From positions 1-24,483 of the forward strand of contig CAZCGE010000071.1 in NCBI GenBank assembly GCA_964498125.1: a stretch of 24,483 nt of DNA, read 5' to 3'. This DNA is from CAMDBL01 sp964498125. Its GTDB lineage: Bacteria; Pseudomonadota; Alphaproteobacteria; Rhizobiales; Hyphomicrobiaceae. The notes beneath the pieces were generated by a model. It saw only the letters and a list, made by a program, of their open reading frames with translations. It did not search any database and had not been told where the DNA came from. This document shows positions 1-7,288 of the stretch, in pieces; within the stretch, counting starts at the first letter, position 1; each line of letters opens with the position of its first letter. A program made the translations under genes and the position numbers.

Positions 1-970
1 GCCAGAAATTGCGGTACCAGATGCCGAGCAGCGCCAAGATCGCCGGCATGTTGGAAGTGAGCGGCGCCGAGCGGAAATGTTCGTCCATGGCATGTGCGCC
101 GGCCAGGAACGCGGCGAAGCGCCGCCGGCCGATGGCGATCATGACCGGCAGCCCGACGGCCGACCACACGGAAGTGCGCCCGCCGACCCAGTCCCAGAAC
201 CCGAACGTACGCTCGGGCGCGATGCCGAAGGCCTGCACCGCCGGCGCATTGGTCGAGACGGCGGCAAAATGCGCACCGACCGCGCCTTCGCCCAATGCGG
301 CCACCAGCCACGCCCGTGCCGATCGGGCATTGGTCATCGTCTCGATCGTGGTGAAGGTCTTGGAGGCGACGAGAAACAGCGTGGTCGCCGGATCGAGCCC
401 GGCCAGCGTGTCGGCCAGGTGCGCGCCATCGACATTGGCGACGAAATGCAGCCGCGGCCCATCGCCATAGGGCGACAGCGCGCGGGTGACGAGCTCGGGT
501 CCCAGGTGCGAGCCGCCGATGCCGATGTTGACGACGTCGCGGAATGGCAGCGCGCCCGCGCCGCGCTCGCGACCGGCACGAATGGCCTCGGCGAAGTCGC
601 CCAGCCTGTCGAGCATGGCGTGCACGTCTGGGACGACATCGTGGCCGCCGCTGACAATCCGCGCACTCCTGGGCGCCCGCAGGGCGGTATGCAGCACCGC
701 GCGGCCCTCGGTGAGATTGATCGGCTCGCCGGCGAACATGGCCTCGCGCAAGGCCTCGACACCAGCGGCCTCAGCCAATGCGCCGAGCAGCGCCATCGTC
801 TCCGCCGTGATCCGATTGCGTGAATAATCAAGCAGCAGGCCCGCCGCCCGCAGCGAGAACGCCTGAAAGCGGCCGGGTTCAGCCGCGAAAAGCTCGCGCA
901 TGTGCCGATCGGCCATCGCATCGCAATGCCGCTGCAAGGCTTCGGTTTGGGCTTTCAGCTCACGGCGCAT
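1..970 (-). CDS. pgi: Glucose-6-phosphate isomerase, 5' part (3' end outside the window)
   Basis: Interconverts glucose 6-phosphate and fructose 6-phosphate in the cytoplasm. The frame is open from an ATG at 970 to the left edge, giving about 323 codons of a protein usually near 540-550 residues, so the C-terminal part is missing. Visible family motifs are IGIGGSHLGPE (sugar-phosphate site), ASKTFTT and the PGI signature FWDWVGGRTSVWS, where a Thr stands at a position often occupied by Tyr or Phe. The start is the first ATG after an in-frame TGA and gives MRRELKAQTEALQRHCD, a normal N-terminus for the family. It lies 21 bases after tctA on the same strand with no terminator between, so read-through from the transporter operon is likely. 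The upstream ribosome binding site is weak. Confidence 0.95.
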   Translation of the reverse strand, partial: MRRELKAQTEALQRHCDAMADRHMRELFAAEPGRFQAFSLRAAGLLLDYSRNRITAETMALLGALAEAAGVEALREAMFAGEPINLTEGRAVLHTALRAPRSARIVSGGHDVVPDVHAMLDRLGDFAEAIRAGRERGAGALPFRDVVNIGIGGSHLGPELVTRALSPYGDGPRLHFVANVDGAHLADTLAGLDPATTLFLVASKTFTTIETMTNARSARAWLVAALGEGAVGAHFAAVSTNAPAVQAFGIAPERTFGFWDWVGGRTSVWSAVGLPVMIAIGRRRFAAFLAGAHAMDEHFRSAPLTSNMPAILALLGIWYRNFW

Positions 971-991
971 GGCGATGGCTCGACACTGAAA

Positions 992-2488
992 TCACGCGGG
1001 CTGGCGATCACGGCGCAGCATGCGCCAGATCACAGGACTGAGGACAGCCAGCGCCGCCAACACGAGGAGTGCCAGCGACAACGGCTTTTGCAGGAAGATC
1101 ATCAGGTCGCCATTGGAGATGGTCATGGCGCGACGGAACTCCTGCTCGGCCAGCGGCCCCAGGATCATGCCAATGATCACCGGCGCCGTTGGAAAATCGA
1201 ATCGGCGCATGAAGAAGCCGACAACACCCATCATATACAGCAGCAGCAAATCAACCACCGAGCGGCTGATGCCGTAGGTACCGATGGTGGCGAACACCAG
1301 GATGCCGCCGTACAGCCGCGGCTCGGGGATCTTCAACATCCGCACCCAGAGACCGACCAGTGGCAGATTGAGCAGCAGCAACATGACGTTGCCGATGTAG
1401 AGACTGGCGATCAGGCCCCACACGAGCTGGCCCTGCGACTGTAGCAGCATCGGCCCTGGATTGATGCCGTAGCTCTGGAACGCCGACAACATGATCGCCG
1501 CCGTCGCCGAAGTCGGCAGCCCCAGAGCCAGCATCGGCACCAGCACGCCGGCGGCGGACGCGTTGTTGGCGGCTTCCGGCCCGGCGACGCCCTCGATGGC
1601 GCCATGCCCGAACTCCTCGGGGTGCTTCGACAGTTTCTTCTCGACGTAATAGGACAGGAACGTCGGCACCTCGGCGCCACCGGCCGGCATGGCGCCAATG
1701 GGAAATCCGATCAGCGCGCCCCTGATCCAGGCCTTCCAGGATCGCGCCCAGTCCTCGGCGCTCATCCAGATCGAGTCCTTTACCTCGATCACCTCGCCGC
1801 CTTGCGGCTTCTTGTGGGCCGCGAGGTAGAGCGTTTCGCCGACCGCGAACAACCCGACCGCGACGACGATGACGTTGATGCCGTCGAGCAGCTCGGTGAC
1901 GCCGAAGGTGAAGCGCGCGGCTCCCGTCTGCAGGTCGATGCCGATCAGGCCGAGGAAGATGCCGAGCGCCAGGCTGGTCAAGCCGCGGATCGCCGAGTTG
2001 CCGAGCACCGCCGAGACCGTGACGAACGCCAGGATCATCAGCGAGAAGTATTCGGCGGGGCCGAACTTCAGGGCGAAGTCGACCACGGGCGCGGCCAGGA
2101 ACGTCAGGCCGATGGTGCCGATGGTGCCGGCCACGAATGAGCCGATCGCCGCGGTGCTGAGGGCGGCACCGGCGCGGCCATTGCGCGCCATTTTGTTGCC
2201 CTCCAGCGCCGTGACGATGGTGGCGCTTTCGCCGGGCGTATTGAGCAGGATCGACGTGGTCGAGCCGCCGTACATGGCGCCATAATAGATGCCGGCGAAC
2301 AGGATGAAGGCCGCGGTGGCGTCGACCTTGTAGGTCAAGGGCAGCAGCAGCGCGATGGTCAGCGCCGGCCCGATGCCCGGCAGCACGCCGACGGCGGTGC
2401 CGACCGTGACGCCGACCAGGCACCACAGCAGGTTGATCGGCGTCAGCGCCACCGCGAAGCCCTGCGCCAAGAGGCCGAGAGTTTCCAT
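992..2488 (-). CDS. tctA: Tripartite tricarboxylate transporter, large permease TctA
   Basis: Large integral membrane subunit of a Tct-type, periplasmic-binding-protein-dependent secondary transporter for a carboxylate. The 498 residues match the usual size near 500 and are almost wholly hydrophobic helices. The TctA signature is clear: GGSTTSILLNTPGE followed by a charged loop near residue 70, and its repeat-like counterpart PEAANNASAAGVLVPML near the middle, with GLPTSATAAIML after it. The open frame continues upstream inside tctB, but the start METLGLLAQG at 2488 fits the family and overlaps the tctB stop by one base (TGATG), which implies translational coupling. The substrate cannot be read from the sequence; citrate or other di- and tricarboxylates are typical. 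Confidence 0.95.
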   Translation of the reverse strand: METLGLLAQGFAVALTPINLLWCLVGVTVGTAVGVLPGIGPALTIALLLPLTYKVDATAAFILFAGIYYGAMYGGSTTSILLNTPGESATIVTALEGNKMARNGRAGAALSTAAIGSFVAGTIGTIGLTFLAAPVVDFALKFGPAEYFSLMILAFVTVSAVLGNSAIRGLTSLALGIFLGLIGIDLQTGAARFTFGVTELLDGINVIVVAVGLFAVGETLYLAAHKKPQGGEVIEVKDSIWMSAEDWARSWKAWIRGALIGFPIGAMPAGGAEVPTFLSYYVEKKLSKHPEEFGHGAIEGVAGPEAANNASAAGVLVPMLALGLPTSATAAIMLSAFQSYGINPGPMLLQSQGQLVWGLIASLYIGNVMLLLLNLPLVGLWVRMLKIPEPRLYGGILVFATIGTYGISRSVVDLLLLYMMGVVGFFMRRFDFPTAPVIIGMILGPLAEQEFRRAMTISNGDLMIFLQKPLSLALLVLAALAVLSPVIWRMLRRDRQPA

Positions 2489-3048
2489 CAGATCAAGCTC
2501 TCGATCAGGCCCGAGCCGATCTTGTAGCCGAGCAGCCTGTCGAAACCGACGTAGGAGATCAGCGCCAACACCAGACCGACGGCGGCATCGCGGATCGGCT
2601 GGCGCGAGGCGAACGCGCGGGCTGTGAAGGTGAAGAGCAGCGTCGAGGCCAAGATGAAGCCAATGAGATCGATCAAGGCGGCGTTGGCGGCAAGCCCCGC
2701 CAGCAGCCACGCCATGGACGGCCAGTCGAGGGCGCCGGCCTCCGTTTCGTGCGCCCAGCCGCCGCGCAAGCCCTGCAGGGTGAGGGCGCAACCAAGCACG
2801 CCGAGCATGCCCGTCACCATCCACGGGATGATGCTCGGCCCGACCTTGGCGTAGATGGCATTGAGCGGGATCAGCGACGTCTGCCAGCCGACGATGACAG
2901 CAAAGCCCAGGACGGCGAGCCCCAATGCCACGTCGTCCCGGGCGGGTTTGCTGGACGGGGTCAGACCCTTGGGTCTGACCCCTGATGAGGCTCCGGTGTT
3001 CCCCGAGGGGTCAGACCCAAGGGTCTGACCCCGTCCACGTTCCATCAT
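2488..3048 (-). CDS. tctB: Tripartite tricarboxylate transporter, small permease TctB, with repeat-derived N-terminus
   Basis: Small four-helix membrane subunit that pairs with TctA. The family-like part begins near residue 36 (KPARDDVALGLAVLGFAV) and contains four hydrophobic segments, ending in GYKIGSGLIESLI. The ATG at 3048 overlaps the tctC stop by four bases, the usual coupled arrangement, and a second ATG follows at once. Residues 5-34 are Gly/Ser/Pro-rich and come from two 26-bp palindromes, so the natural N-terminus has been lengthened by a repeat that kept the frame open. The other possibility is a start at the GTG at 2931, which would give 147 residues, close to the usual TctB length, and leave the palindromes as a spacer between cistrons. 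Function is sure; the start is not. Confidence 0.85.
   Translation of the reverse strand: MMERGRGQTLGSDPSGNTGASSGVRPKGLTPSSKPARDDVALGLAVLGFAVIVGWQTSLIPLNAIYAKVGPSIIPWMVTGMLGVLGCALTLQGLRGGWAHETEAGALDWPSMAWLLAGLAANAALIDLIGFILASTLLFTFTARAFASRQPIRDAAVGLVLALISYVGFDRLLGYKIGSGLIESLI
2957..3032. repeat. Inverted pair of 26-bp palindromes (REPIN-like) in the 5' part of tctB
   Basis: Two copies of a perfect palindrome, each with half-site GGGGTCAGACCC. The centre is TT in copy one (2957-2982) and AA in copy two (3007-3032), so the copies are reverse complements of each other. They are separated by 24 bases and flanked by GGAC on the left and GTCC on the right, which extends the overall inverted symmetry. 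The layout resembles REP doublets (REPINs) mobilised by RAYT transposases; that link is an inference and no RAYT gene lies in the window. A transcript of tctCBA would fold here just after the tctC stop. Confidence 0.9.
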
Positions 3049-4025
3049 TTCTGCGCCAAACCCAGGTCCGTCAGGATGCCGGTGATGCGGACGATCTCGG
3101 AGTCGAGATATTTGCCGAAATCATCGCCGGTCAGCAGAATGCCGGTCCAGTCCTTTTTCACGAGCTCGCTTTTCCAGGTCGGGCCGTTGGCCATCTTGCT
3201 GACGAGATCGATCAGCGCCTTCTTCTGCTCGGCGGTAATCCCAGGCGCGCCGAACACGCCACGCCAATTGAACAGCTCGACGTCGATGCCCTGCTCCTTG
3301 AGCGTCGGCACATCGATGCCGGGCTGGCGCTTGTCCGACGAGATGGCGAGCGCACGCAGCTTGCCGGCCTTGATCTGCTCGGAGAATTCGCCGTAACCGG
3401 AGATGCCCGCCGTCACCTGGTTGCCGAGCAGCGCGGCTTGCGCCGGTCCGCCGCCGGCATAGGCGACATAGCTGACTTTCTTGGGGTCGACACCCGCCGA
3501 ACGCGCGATCATGCCGGCCAGGATGTGGTCGGTGCCGCCCGCCGAACCGCCGGCCCAAGACACCTTGGCGGGATCGGCCTTGAACATTTCCACCAGCTCT
3601 TTCATGGACTTCAACGGCGATGCAGCCGGCACCACCACCACCTCGGCCTCGCCCGTCAGGCGGGCAATCGGCGTCAGATCCGTCATCTTGACCGGACTCT
3701 TGTTGGCGATCAGTGAGCCGACCATGACCATGCCGCCAACCATCAGCGCGTCGCTCTGGCCTTTCTTGGCGCCGAGGAACTTGGGCAGGCCCACCGCGCC
3801 ACCGGCGCCGGGCGCATGCTCGAACTTGAAGTCCTTGACCAAACCATCCGTGCGCAGAGCCAGCTCGATGGAGCGGCCAGTCTGGTCCCAGCCGCCGCCG
3901 GGCGCCGCCGGTACAAAAATCTGCAGGCTTGGCATGGATTGCGCTTGCAACTCCGTGCTGCCAGCCAATGCAGCGGCCGCACCGATGCTCAAGGCAGCGG
4001 CCAATACGTGGCGACGGCTCAACAT
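3045..4025 (-). CDS. tctC: Tripartite tricarboxylate transporter substrate-binding protein TctC (Bug family)
   Basis: Periplasmic binding protein that captures the substrate and hands it to TctA/TctB. It has 326 residues, normal for the Bug/TctC family. The N-terminus MLSRRHVLAAALS with a following Ala-rich stretch to about residue 28 is an export signal; the RR pair suggests Tat, but Sec is possible. Family features are FVPAAPGGGWDQTGR near residue 40, HAPGAGGAVGL near 70, and the mid-protein stretch AGGSAGGTDH. An ATG at 4025 is preceded by GGAGGAA at good spacing. It is the first gene of the tctCBA operon. Binding-protein genes of this family are often very numerous in a genome, and the ligand is not predictable here. 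Confidence 0.95.
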   Translation of the reverse strand: MLSRRHVLAAALSIGAAAALAGSTELQAQSMPSLQIFVPAAPGGGWDQTGRSIELALRTDGLVKDFKFEHAPGAGGAVGLPKFLGAKKGQSDALMVGGMVMVGSLIANKSPVKMTDLTPIARLTGEAEVVVVPAASPLKSMKELVEMFKADPAKVSWAGGSAGGTDHILAGMIARSAGVDPKKVSYVAYAGGGPAQAALLGNQVTAGISGYGEFSEQIKAGKLRALAISSDKRQPGIDVPTLKEQGIDVELFNWRGVFGAPGITAEQKKALIDLVSKMANGPTWKSELVKKDWTGILLTGDDFGKYLDSEIVRITGILTDLGLAQK

Positions 4026-4365
4026 GTGGACGTTCCTCCGAATTCTATCCGCGTTTCCATCAGTTGATCGTTGTTAACACGACCACTGGCCGCGAGGCGA
4101 TGCCTTAATGCGCGCTGCTGACAGGACGCCGGCATCGCTGCTCCACGGTTGGCGTGGGTCAACACCCCCAATCAGGTCTGTATCAGGTCTGGGAGACGCA
4201 AGATTTGCTTGTTCATGCTGCATACATATTGCGGCTGCCATGCTACATAGGGTGATGCCGCAGCGTATGGCGGATGGCCGTCGGCCTACCTGCAACGCGC
4301 CAAGCTGAGATAAATCATTGATATAAAAAGAGATCTTGGCAGTTGCGGCAATAACACCCAGCACG

Positions 4366-4394
4366 TCGTCACTCGCAGAGTGTCAAAATATGAT
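4366..4394 (+). promoter_or_regulatory. Possible sigma-70-type promoter for the ribA-like gene
   Basis: TCGTCA at 4366-4371 matches four of six bases of the -35 consensus and TATGAT at 4389-4394 matches five of six of the -10, with a 17-base spacer. It would give a leader of roughly 120 bases before the ATG at 4524. This is a pattern match only. Confidence 0.35.
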
Positions 4395-4408
4395 CTAGAA
4401 CACCGCAA

Positions 4409-4451
4409 TGTCGCCGCAGACGGGGCGCAGTAAGCCTCTGCGGGCGAGACA
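4409..4451 (+). promoter_or_regulatory. Folded leader of the ribA-like gene
   Basis: TGTCGCCGCAGA (4409-4420) can pair with TCTGCGGGCGAGACA (4437-4451) as GCAGA/TCTGC, GCC/GGC and TGTC/GACA with small bulges, and a 16-base loop. It sits between the proposed promoter and the ribosome binding site. I looked for the conserved FMN riboswitch core, expected before many rib genes, and do not see it. Confidence 0.3.
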
Positions 4452-4523
4452 TCGCGCTGCCTTCGACTTTACGACTAGGTCTCGGGGGGACCAGCGCGGC
4501 GTCATACCGATTTGGAGAGATCG

Positions 4524-5159
4524 ATGAAATCGAGTGCACTGAAATCTGTGAGGCTAGACGTCGATTGGTCGGTACAAACCGTACTGCCGATCGAGTTCAA
4601 GGGGCGAGAGTACAAGTTGGAAGCCCGTGCCTATCAGGGTGCGGATCCGACTTACCAGGCCATGGTTCTTGTCAACCGTGGCGAGGGTATCGAGGCGGCT
4701 GCCACGCCGGTGGTCCGCGTCCATAGCGGCTGCGTAACGGGCGACATCTTTCACTCCTTGCGCTGCGACTGCTATTCGCAACTGCAGGCTGCTCTGGACC
4801 AGGTTATCAGGCGGCCCAACGGCACGCTGATTTATCTGCCGTATCACGAAGGCCGCGGCATCGGCCTCGTCAACAAGATCCGGGCCTACGCGTTGCAGGA
4901 CCAGGGCTACGACACGGTCGACGCCAACGTCGAGATCGGCGCCCCGATCGATGCGCGCGAGTATGATCTCGCCGCCAAGATCCTGTTCGATCTCAACTTC
5001 TCGGAAATCCGTCTACTCACCAACAACCCCGCCAAGGTCGAGGCGCTGCGGTTGGAAGGCATCGAGGTGGTCGAGCAGATTCCAGTGATTGTGCCGGCCA
5101 GCTTGCACAACAAGCGCTATCTCGACACCAAGCGCGAGCGCATGGCGCACAAGTTCTAG
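4524..5159 (+). CDS. ribA: GTP cyclohydrolase II family protein (stand-alone, divergent RibA)
   Basis: GTP cyclohydrolase II opens the imidazole ring of GTP in the first step of riboflavin synthesis. The 211-residue protein keeps the core of the family: zinc ligands C70, C81 and C83 (GCVTGD...RCDC), E109 and R111 in HEGRGIGL, Y122 in NKIRAYALQDQG, D143 and R145 in IDAREYD, and T166 and K171 in LLTNNPAK. By motif alignment these match E. coli C54, C65, C67, E92, R94, Y105, D126, R128, T149 and K154. Two spots differ: the Glu before the first zinc Cys is Gly69, and the usual RQEGR loop reads PYHEGR with one extra residue. There is no fused RibB domain. The ATG at 4524 was chosen because GGAGAGA precedes it; a TTG twelve bases upstream is unlikely. 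It is a monocistronic plus-strand gene. Confidence 0.85.
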   Translation: MKSSALKSVRLDVDWSVQTVLPIEFKGREYKLEARAYQGADPTYQAMVLVNRGEGIEAAATPVVRVHSGCVTGDIFHSLRCDCYSQLQAALDQVIRRPNGTLIYLPYHEGRGIGLVNKIRAYALQDQGYDTVDANVEIGAPIDAREYDLAAKILFDLNFSEIRLLTNNPAKVEALRLEGIEVVEQIPVIVPASLHNKRYLDTKRERMAHKF

Positions 5160-5206
5160 CAGCCGGCGCGCGGGAGGCCCTCGCGGCATCCGCGGTTGTC
5201 TCGCAC

Positions 5207-5232
5207 AAGGGGGTCCGCCGGGGGCCCCTTTT
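5207..5232 (+). terminator. Possible terminator after the ribA-like gene
   Basis: A GC-rich hairpin begins 48 bases after the stop. GGGG at 5210-5213 pairs with CCCC at 5225-5228, TCC pairs with GGG inside (one G-U pair), and AA pairs with TT outside. Only a short T run (5229-5232) follows, so termination strength is uncertain. Confidence 0.5.
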
Positions 5233-5253
5233 GCATGTGTGGGGTACGCTGTA

Positions 5254-5337
5254 GGTCGGAGCGAGGCCGATAGGCCGAGGTCCGACACGGCATCGCCCGG
5301 CATTGTCGGACCTCGCGCAAGAGCGCTTGCTCCGACC
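5254..5337. repeat. Nested inverted-repeat element between convergent genes
   Basis: Outer arms GGTCGGAGC (5254-5262) and GCTCCGACC (5329-5337) enclose inner arms GAGGTCCGAC (5277-5286) and GTCGGACCTC (5305-5314). The arms share the GTCGGA core, so alternative pairings are possible. It fills the spacer between the ribA-like gene and the end of the ABC-F gene and may act as a two-way terminator. It looks like a dispersed intergenic repeat, but no second copy lies in this window. Confidence 0.7.
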
Positions 5338-5347
5338 GGGTCCACGT

Positions 5348-7255
5348 CTACGCCACACCCTCCGCCGCCGCCTGCTCGTAGGTCTCGCTGGCGGCAAGCC
5401 AGGCTTCCTCGGCTTCGGCCAGGCGCTTGGCGAGCTGGCCGCGCTCCTGCGACAGCTTCTGGGCCTTGGCCGGATCACGGGTATAGAGCGCTGCATCGGT
5501 GAGTGCCGCGTCGTGTTTCGCGATCTCGCTCGTCAGCGTTTCCATGCGCTTTTCGGCGGTCTGCACGACTTTGCGCAATGGCGCCAGCTCGGCGCGGCGT
5601 TGGGCTGCCTCGCGCCGCTGATCGGCCCGGTCTGCCTTGGCTTCCGATCCAGCGGCGCCAGATGTGCGCTGCTGGCGTGCCCTGACGCCGCGTTGCGACA
5701 GCAATTCGGTGCGATAGCTCGCCATATCACCATCATAGGACTTCACGGTGCCGTCGCGCACCACCCAGAGCCGGTCGGCGCAGACCTCGACCAGATGCCG
5801 GTCGTGGCTGATCAGGATGACCGCGCCCTCGTAATCGTTGAGCGCGTGGATCAGCGCCTCGCGGCTGTCGATGTCGAGATGGTTGGTCGGCTCATCGAGG
5901 ATCATCAGGTGGGGCCCGTGAAAGGCGGTGATGGCGAACAGCAGCCGCGCCTTCTCGCCGCCCGACAGGTTGATGCACTTGGTATCGGCCTTGTCGGCGC
6001 CAAAACCGAAGCTGCCGAGACGGCCCCGCTTCTGCGCCTCGGTGGCATCCGGCATCAGTTTGGCGATGTAGGTGTAGGGCGTCGCGCGCTCGTCGAGGTC
6101 TTCGAGCTGGTGCTGGGCGAAATAGCCGACCGTCACCTTCTGCACGCCCCACACCGTGCCACCCAGCGGCGGCAACCGGCCAGCGAGCAGCTTGGCGAAG
6201 GTCGATTTGCCGTTGCCGTTCTGGCCGAGCAGCGCGATGCGGTCGTCCTGGTCGATCCTGAGGTTCAATCGATTCAGCACCGGCTGGCCGGGTGCGTAAC
6301 CCGCCGCCGCATCCTCCAGCCGGATCAGCGGGCTCGCCAGCATCTTGGCGGGCTGGGGAAACAGGAACGGAATGACGCGGTCCTCGACCTGCGCCGCGAT
6401 CGGCTGCATGCGCGCCAACGCCTTGACGCGGCTTTGCGCCTGCGCCGCCTTGGTCGCCTTGGCCTTGAAGCGGATAATGAAGGCTTCCAGGTGCTTCCTC
6501 TGCTCGTCCTGCTTCTTCTTCAGCTTCAGGTCGAGGTCGAACCTGGCCCGCCGCGCTGCTTCGAAATCGTCATAGCCGCCGGTGTAGAACGTCAGCTTGC
6601 CACGCTCGAGATGCAGGATGGCGCCGACGCAGCGGTTGAGCAGGTCGCGGTCGTGGCTGACCATCAGCACGGTGTGCGGGTAGCGCTCGAGGTAGCTTTC
6701 GAGCCAAAGTGTGCCTTCCAGATCGAGGTAGTTGGTCGGCTCGTCGAGCAGCAGCAACTCGGGCTCCAGGAACAGGATCGCGGCCAGCGCCACACGCATG
6801 CGCCAGCCGCCCGAATACTCGCGGCAAGGCCGGTTCTGGGCGGCCTCGTCAAAGCCGAGACCGGCCAGAATCGCGGCGGCGCGGGCGGGCGCGGCATGCG
6901 CGTCGATGTCGACCAGCCGCTCCTGGATCTCGCCGATGCGGTGCGGATCGGTGGCCGTCTCGGCCTCGCTGAACAGGCTCGCCCGCTCGGTGTCGGCCGC
7001 CAGCACCCACGCGATCAGCGTATCCTCGCCACCGGGGGCTTCCTGCGCGACATAGCCGATGCGCGAGCCGCGCGGCACGGTGATGGTGCCGGTATCGCCG
7101 CTGATCTCGCCGGCGAGCAGGCGCAGCAGCGTTGTCTTGCCGGTGCCGTTGCGGCCGATCAGGCCGACTTTATGGCCGGTGGGGATGCCGGCCGTGGCGC
7201 CGTCGAGGATCGGCCGGCCTTCGATGCGATAGGAGAGGTCATTGATGTGCAGCAT
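5348..7255 (-). CDS. ABC-F family ATPase, YheS type
   Basis: Soluble tandem-ATPase protein of the ABC-F group, whose members act on the ribosome and are not transporters. The 635 residues match E. coli YheS (637) closely in length and in sequence. NBD1 has Walker A GRNGTGKTT (34-42), signature YSGGWRMR (about 147-154) and Walker B LLLLDEP; NBD2 has Walker A GQNGNGKST (344-352), signature LSGGEKAR (430-437) and ILDEPTNHLD. Between them is the P-site tRNA-interaction linker with RFKAKATKAAQAQSR. After NBD2 comes a charged, coiled-coil-like C-terminal tail (about 530-635). The start at ATG 7255 gives MLHINDLSYR, right for the family. It lies 33 bases after the Uma2 gene on the same strand. A role in resistance is not indicated; the exact translational role of YheS relatives is poorly defined. 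Confidence 0.93.
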   Translation of the reverse strand: MLHINDLSYRIEGRPILDGATAGIPTGHKVGLIGRNGTGKTTLLRLLAGEISGDTGTITVPRGSRIGYVAQEAPGGEDTLIAWVLAADTERASLFSEAETATDPHRIGEIQERLVDIDAHAAPARAAAILAGLGFDEAAQNRPCREYSGGWRMRVALAAILFLEPELLLLDEPTNYLDLEGTLWLESYLERYPHTVLMVSHDRDLLNRCVGAILHLERGKLTFYTGGYDDFEAARRARFDLDLKLKKKQDEQRKHLEAFIIRFKAKATKAAQAQSRVKALARMQPIAAQVEDRVIPFLFPQPAKMLASPLIRLEDAAAGYAPGQPVLNRLNLRIDQDDRIALLGQNGNGKSTFAKLLAGRLPPLGGTVWGVQKVTVGYFAQHQLEDLDERATPYTYIAKLMPDATEAQKRGRLGSFGFGADKADTKCINLSGGEKARLLFAITAFHGPHLMILDEPTNHLDIDSREALIHALNDYEGAVILISHDRHLVEVCADRLWVVRDGTVKSYDGDMASYRTELLSQRGVRARQQRTSGAAGSEAKADRADQRREAAQRRAELAPLRKVVQTAEKRMETLTSEIAKHDAALTDAALYTRDPAKAQKLSQERGQLAKRLAEAEEAWLAASETYEQAAAEGVA

Positions 7256-7288
7256 GGTGGCGCGGGATAGCGCGAATGCCGCGGCTTG

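Larger units (their letters stand above)
4026..4523. other. Non-coding region between divergent tctC and ribA-like gene
   Basis: No convincing gene. It holds the start signals of two divergent units. On the minus strand, TTGACC at 4157-4162 resembles a -35 box for tctCBA, but I see no good -10 partner. A 10-base direct repeat ATCAGGTCTG occurs at 4171-4180 and 4182-4191 with an 11-base period, one helical turn, and could be a regulator site. The plus-strand promoter and leader for the ribA-like gene are listed separately. Confidence 0.6.

Noticed and set aside
4366..4523. FMN riboswitch before the ribA-like gene
   Set aside because: The conserved aptamer segments are not present.
5303..7270. 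A 655-codon open frame on the plus strand opposite the ABC-F gene
   Set aside because: It lies antisense to a gene with full ABC-F motifs; its own product is low in family likeness and arises from GC-rich third positions.
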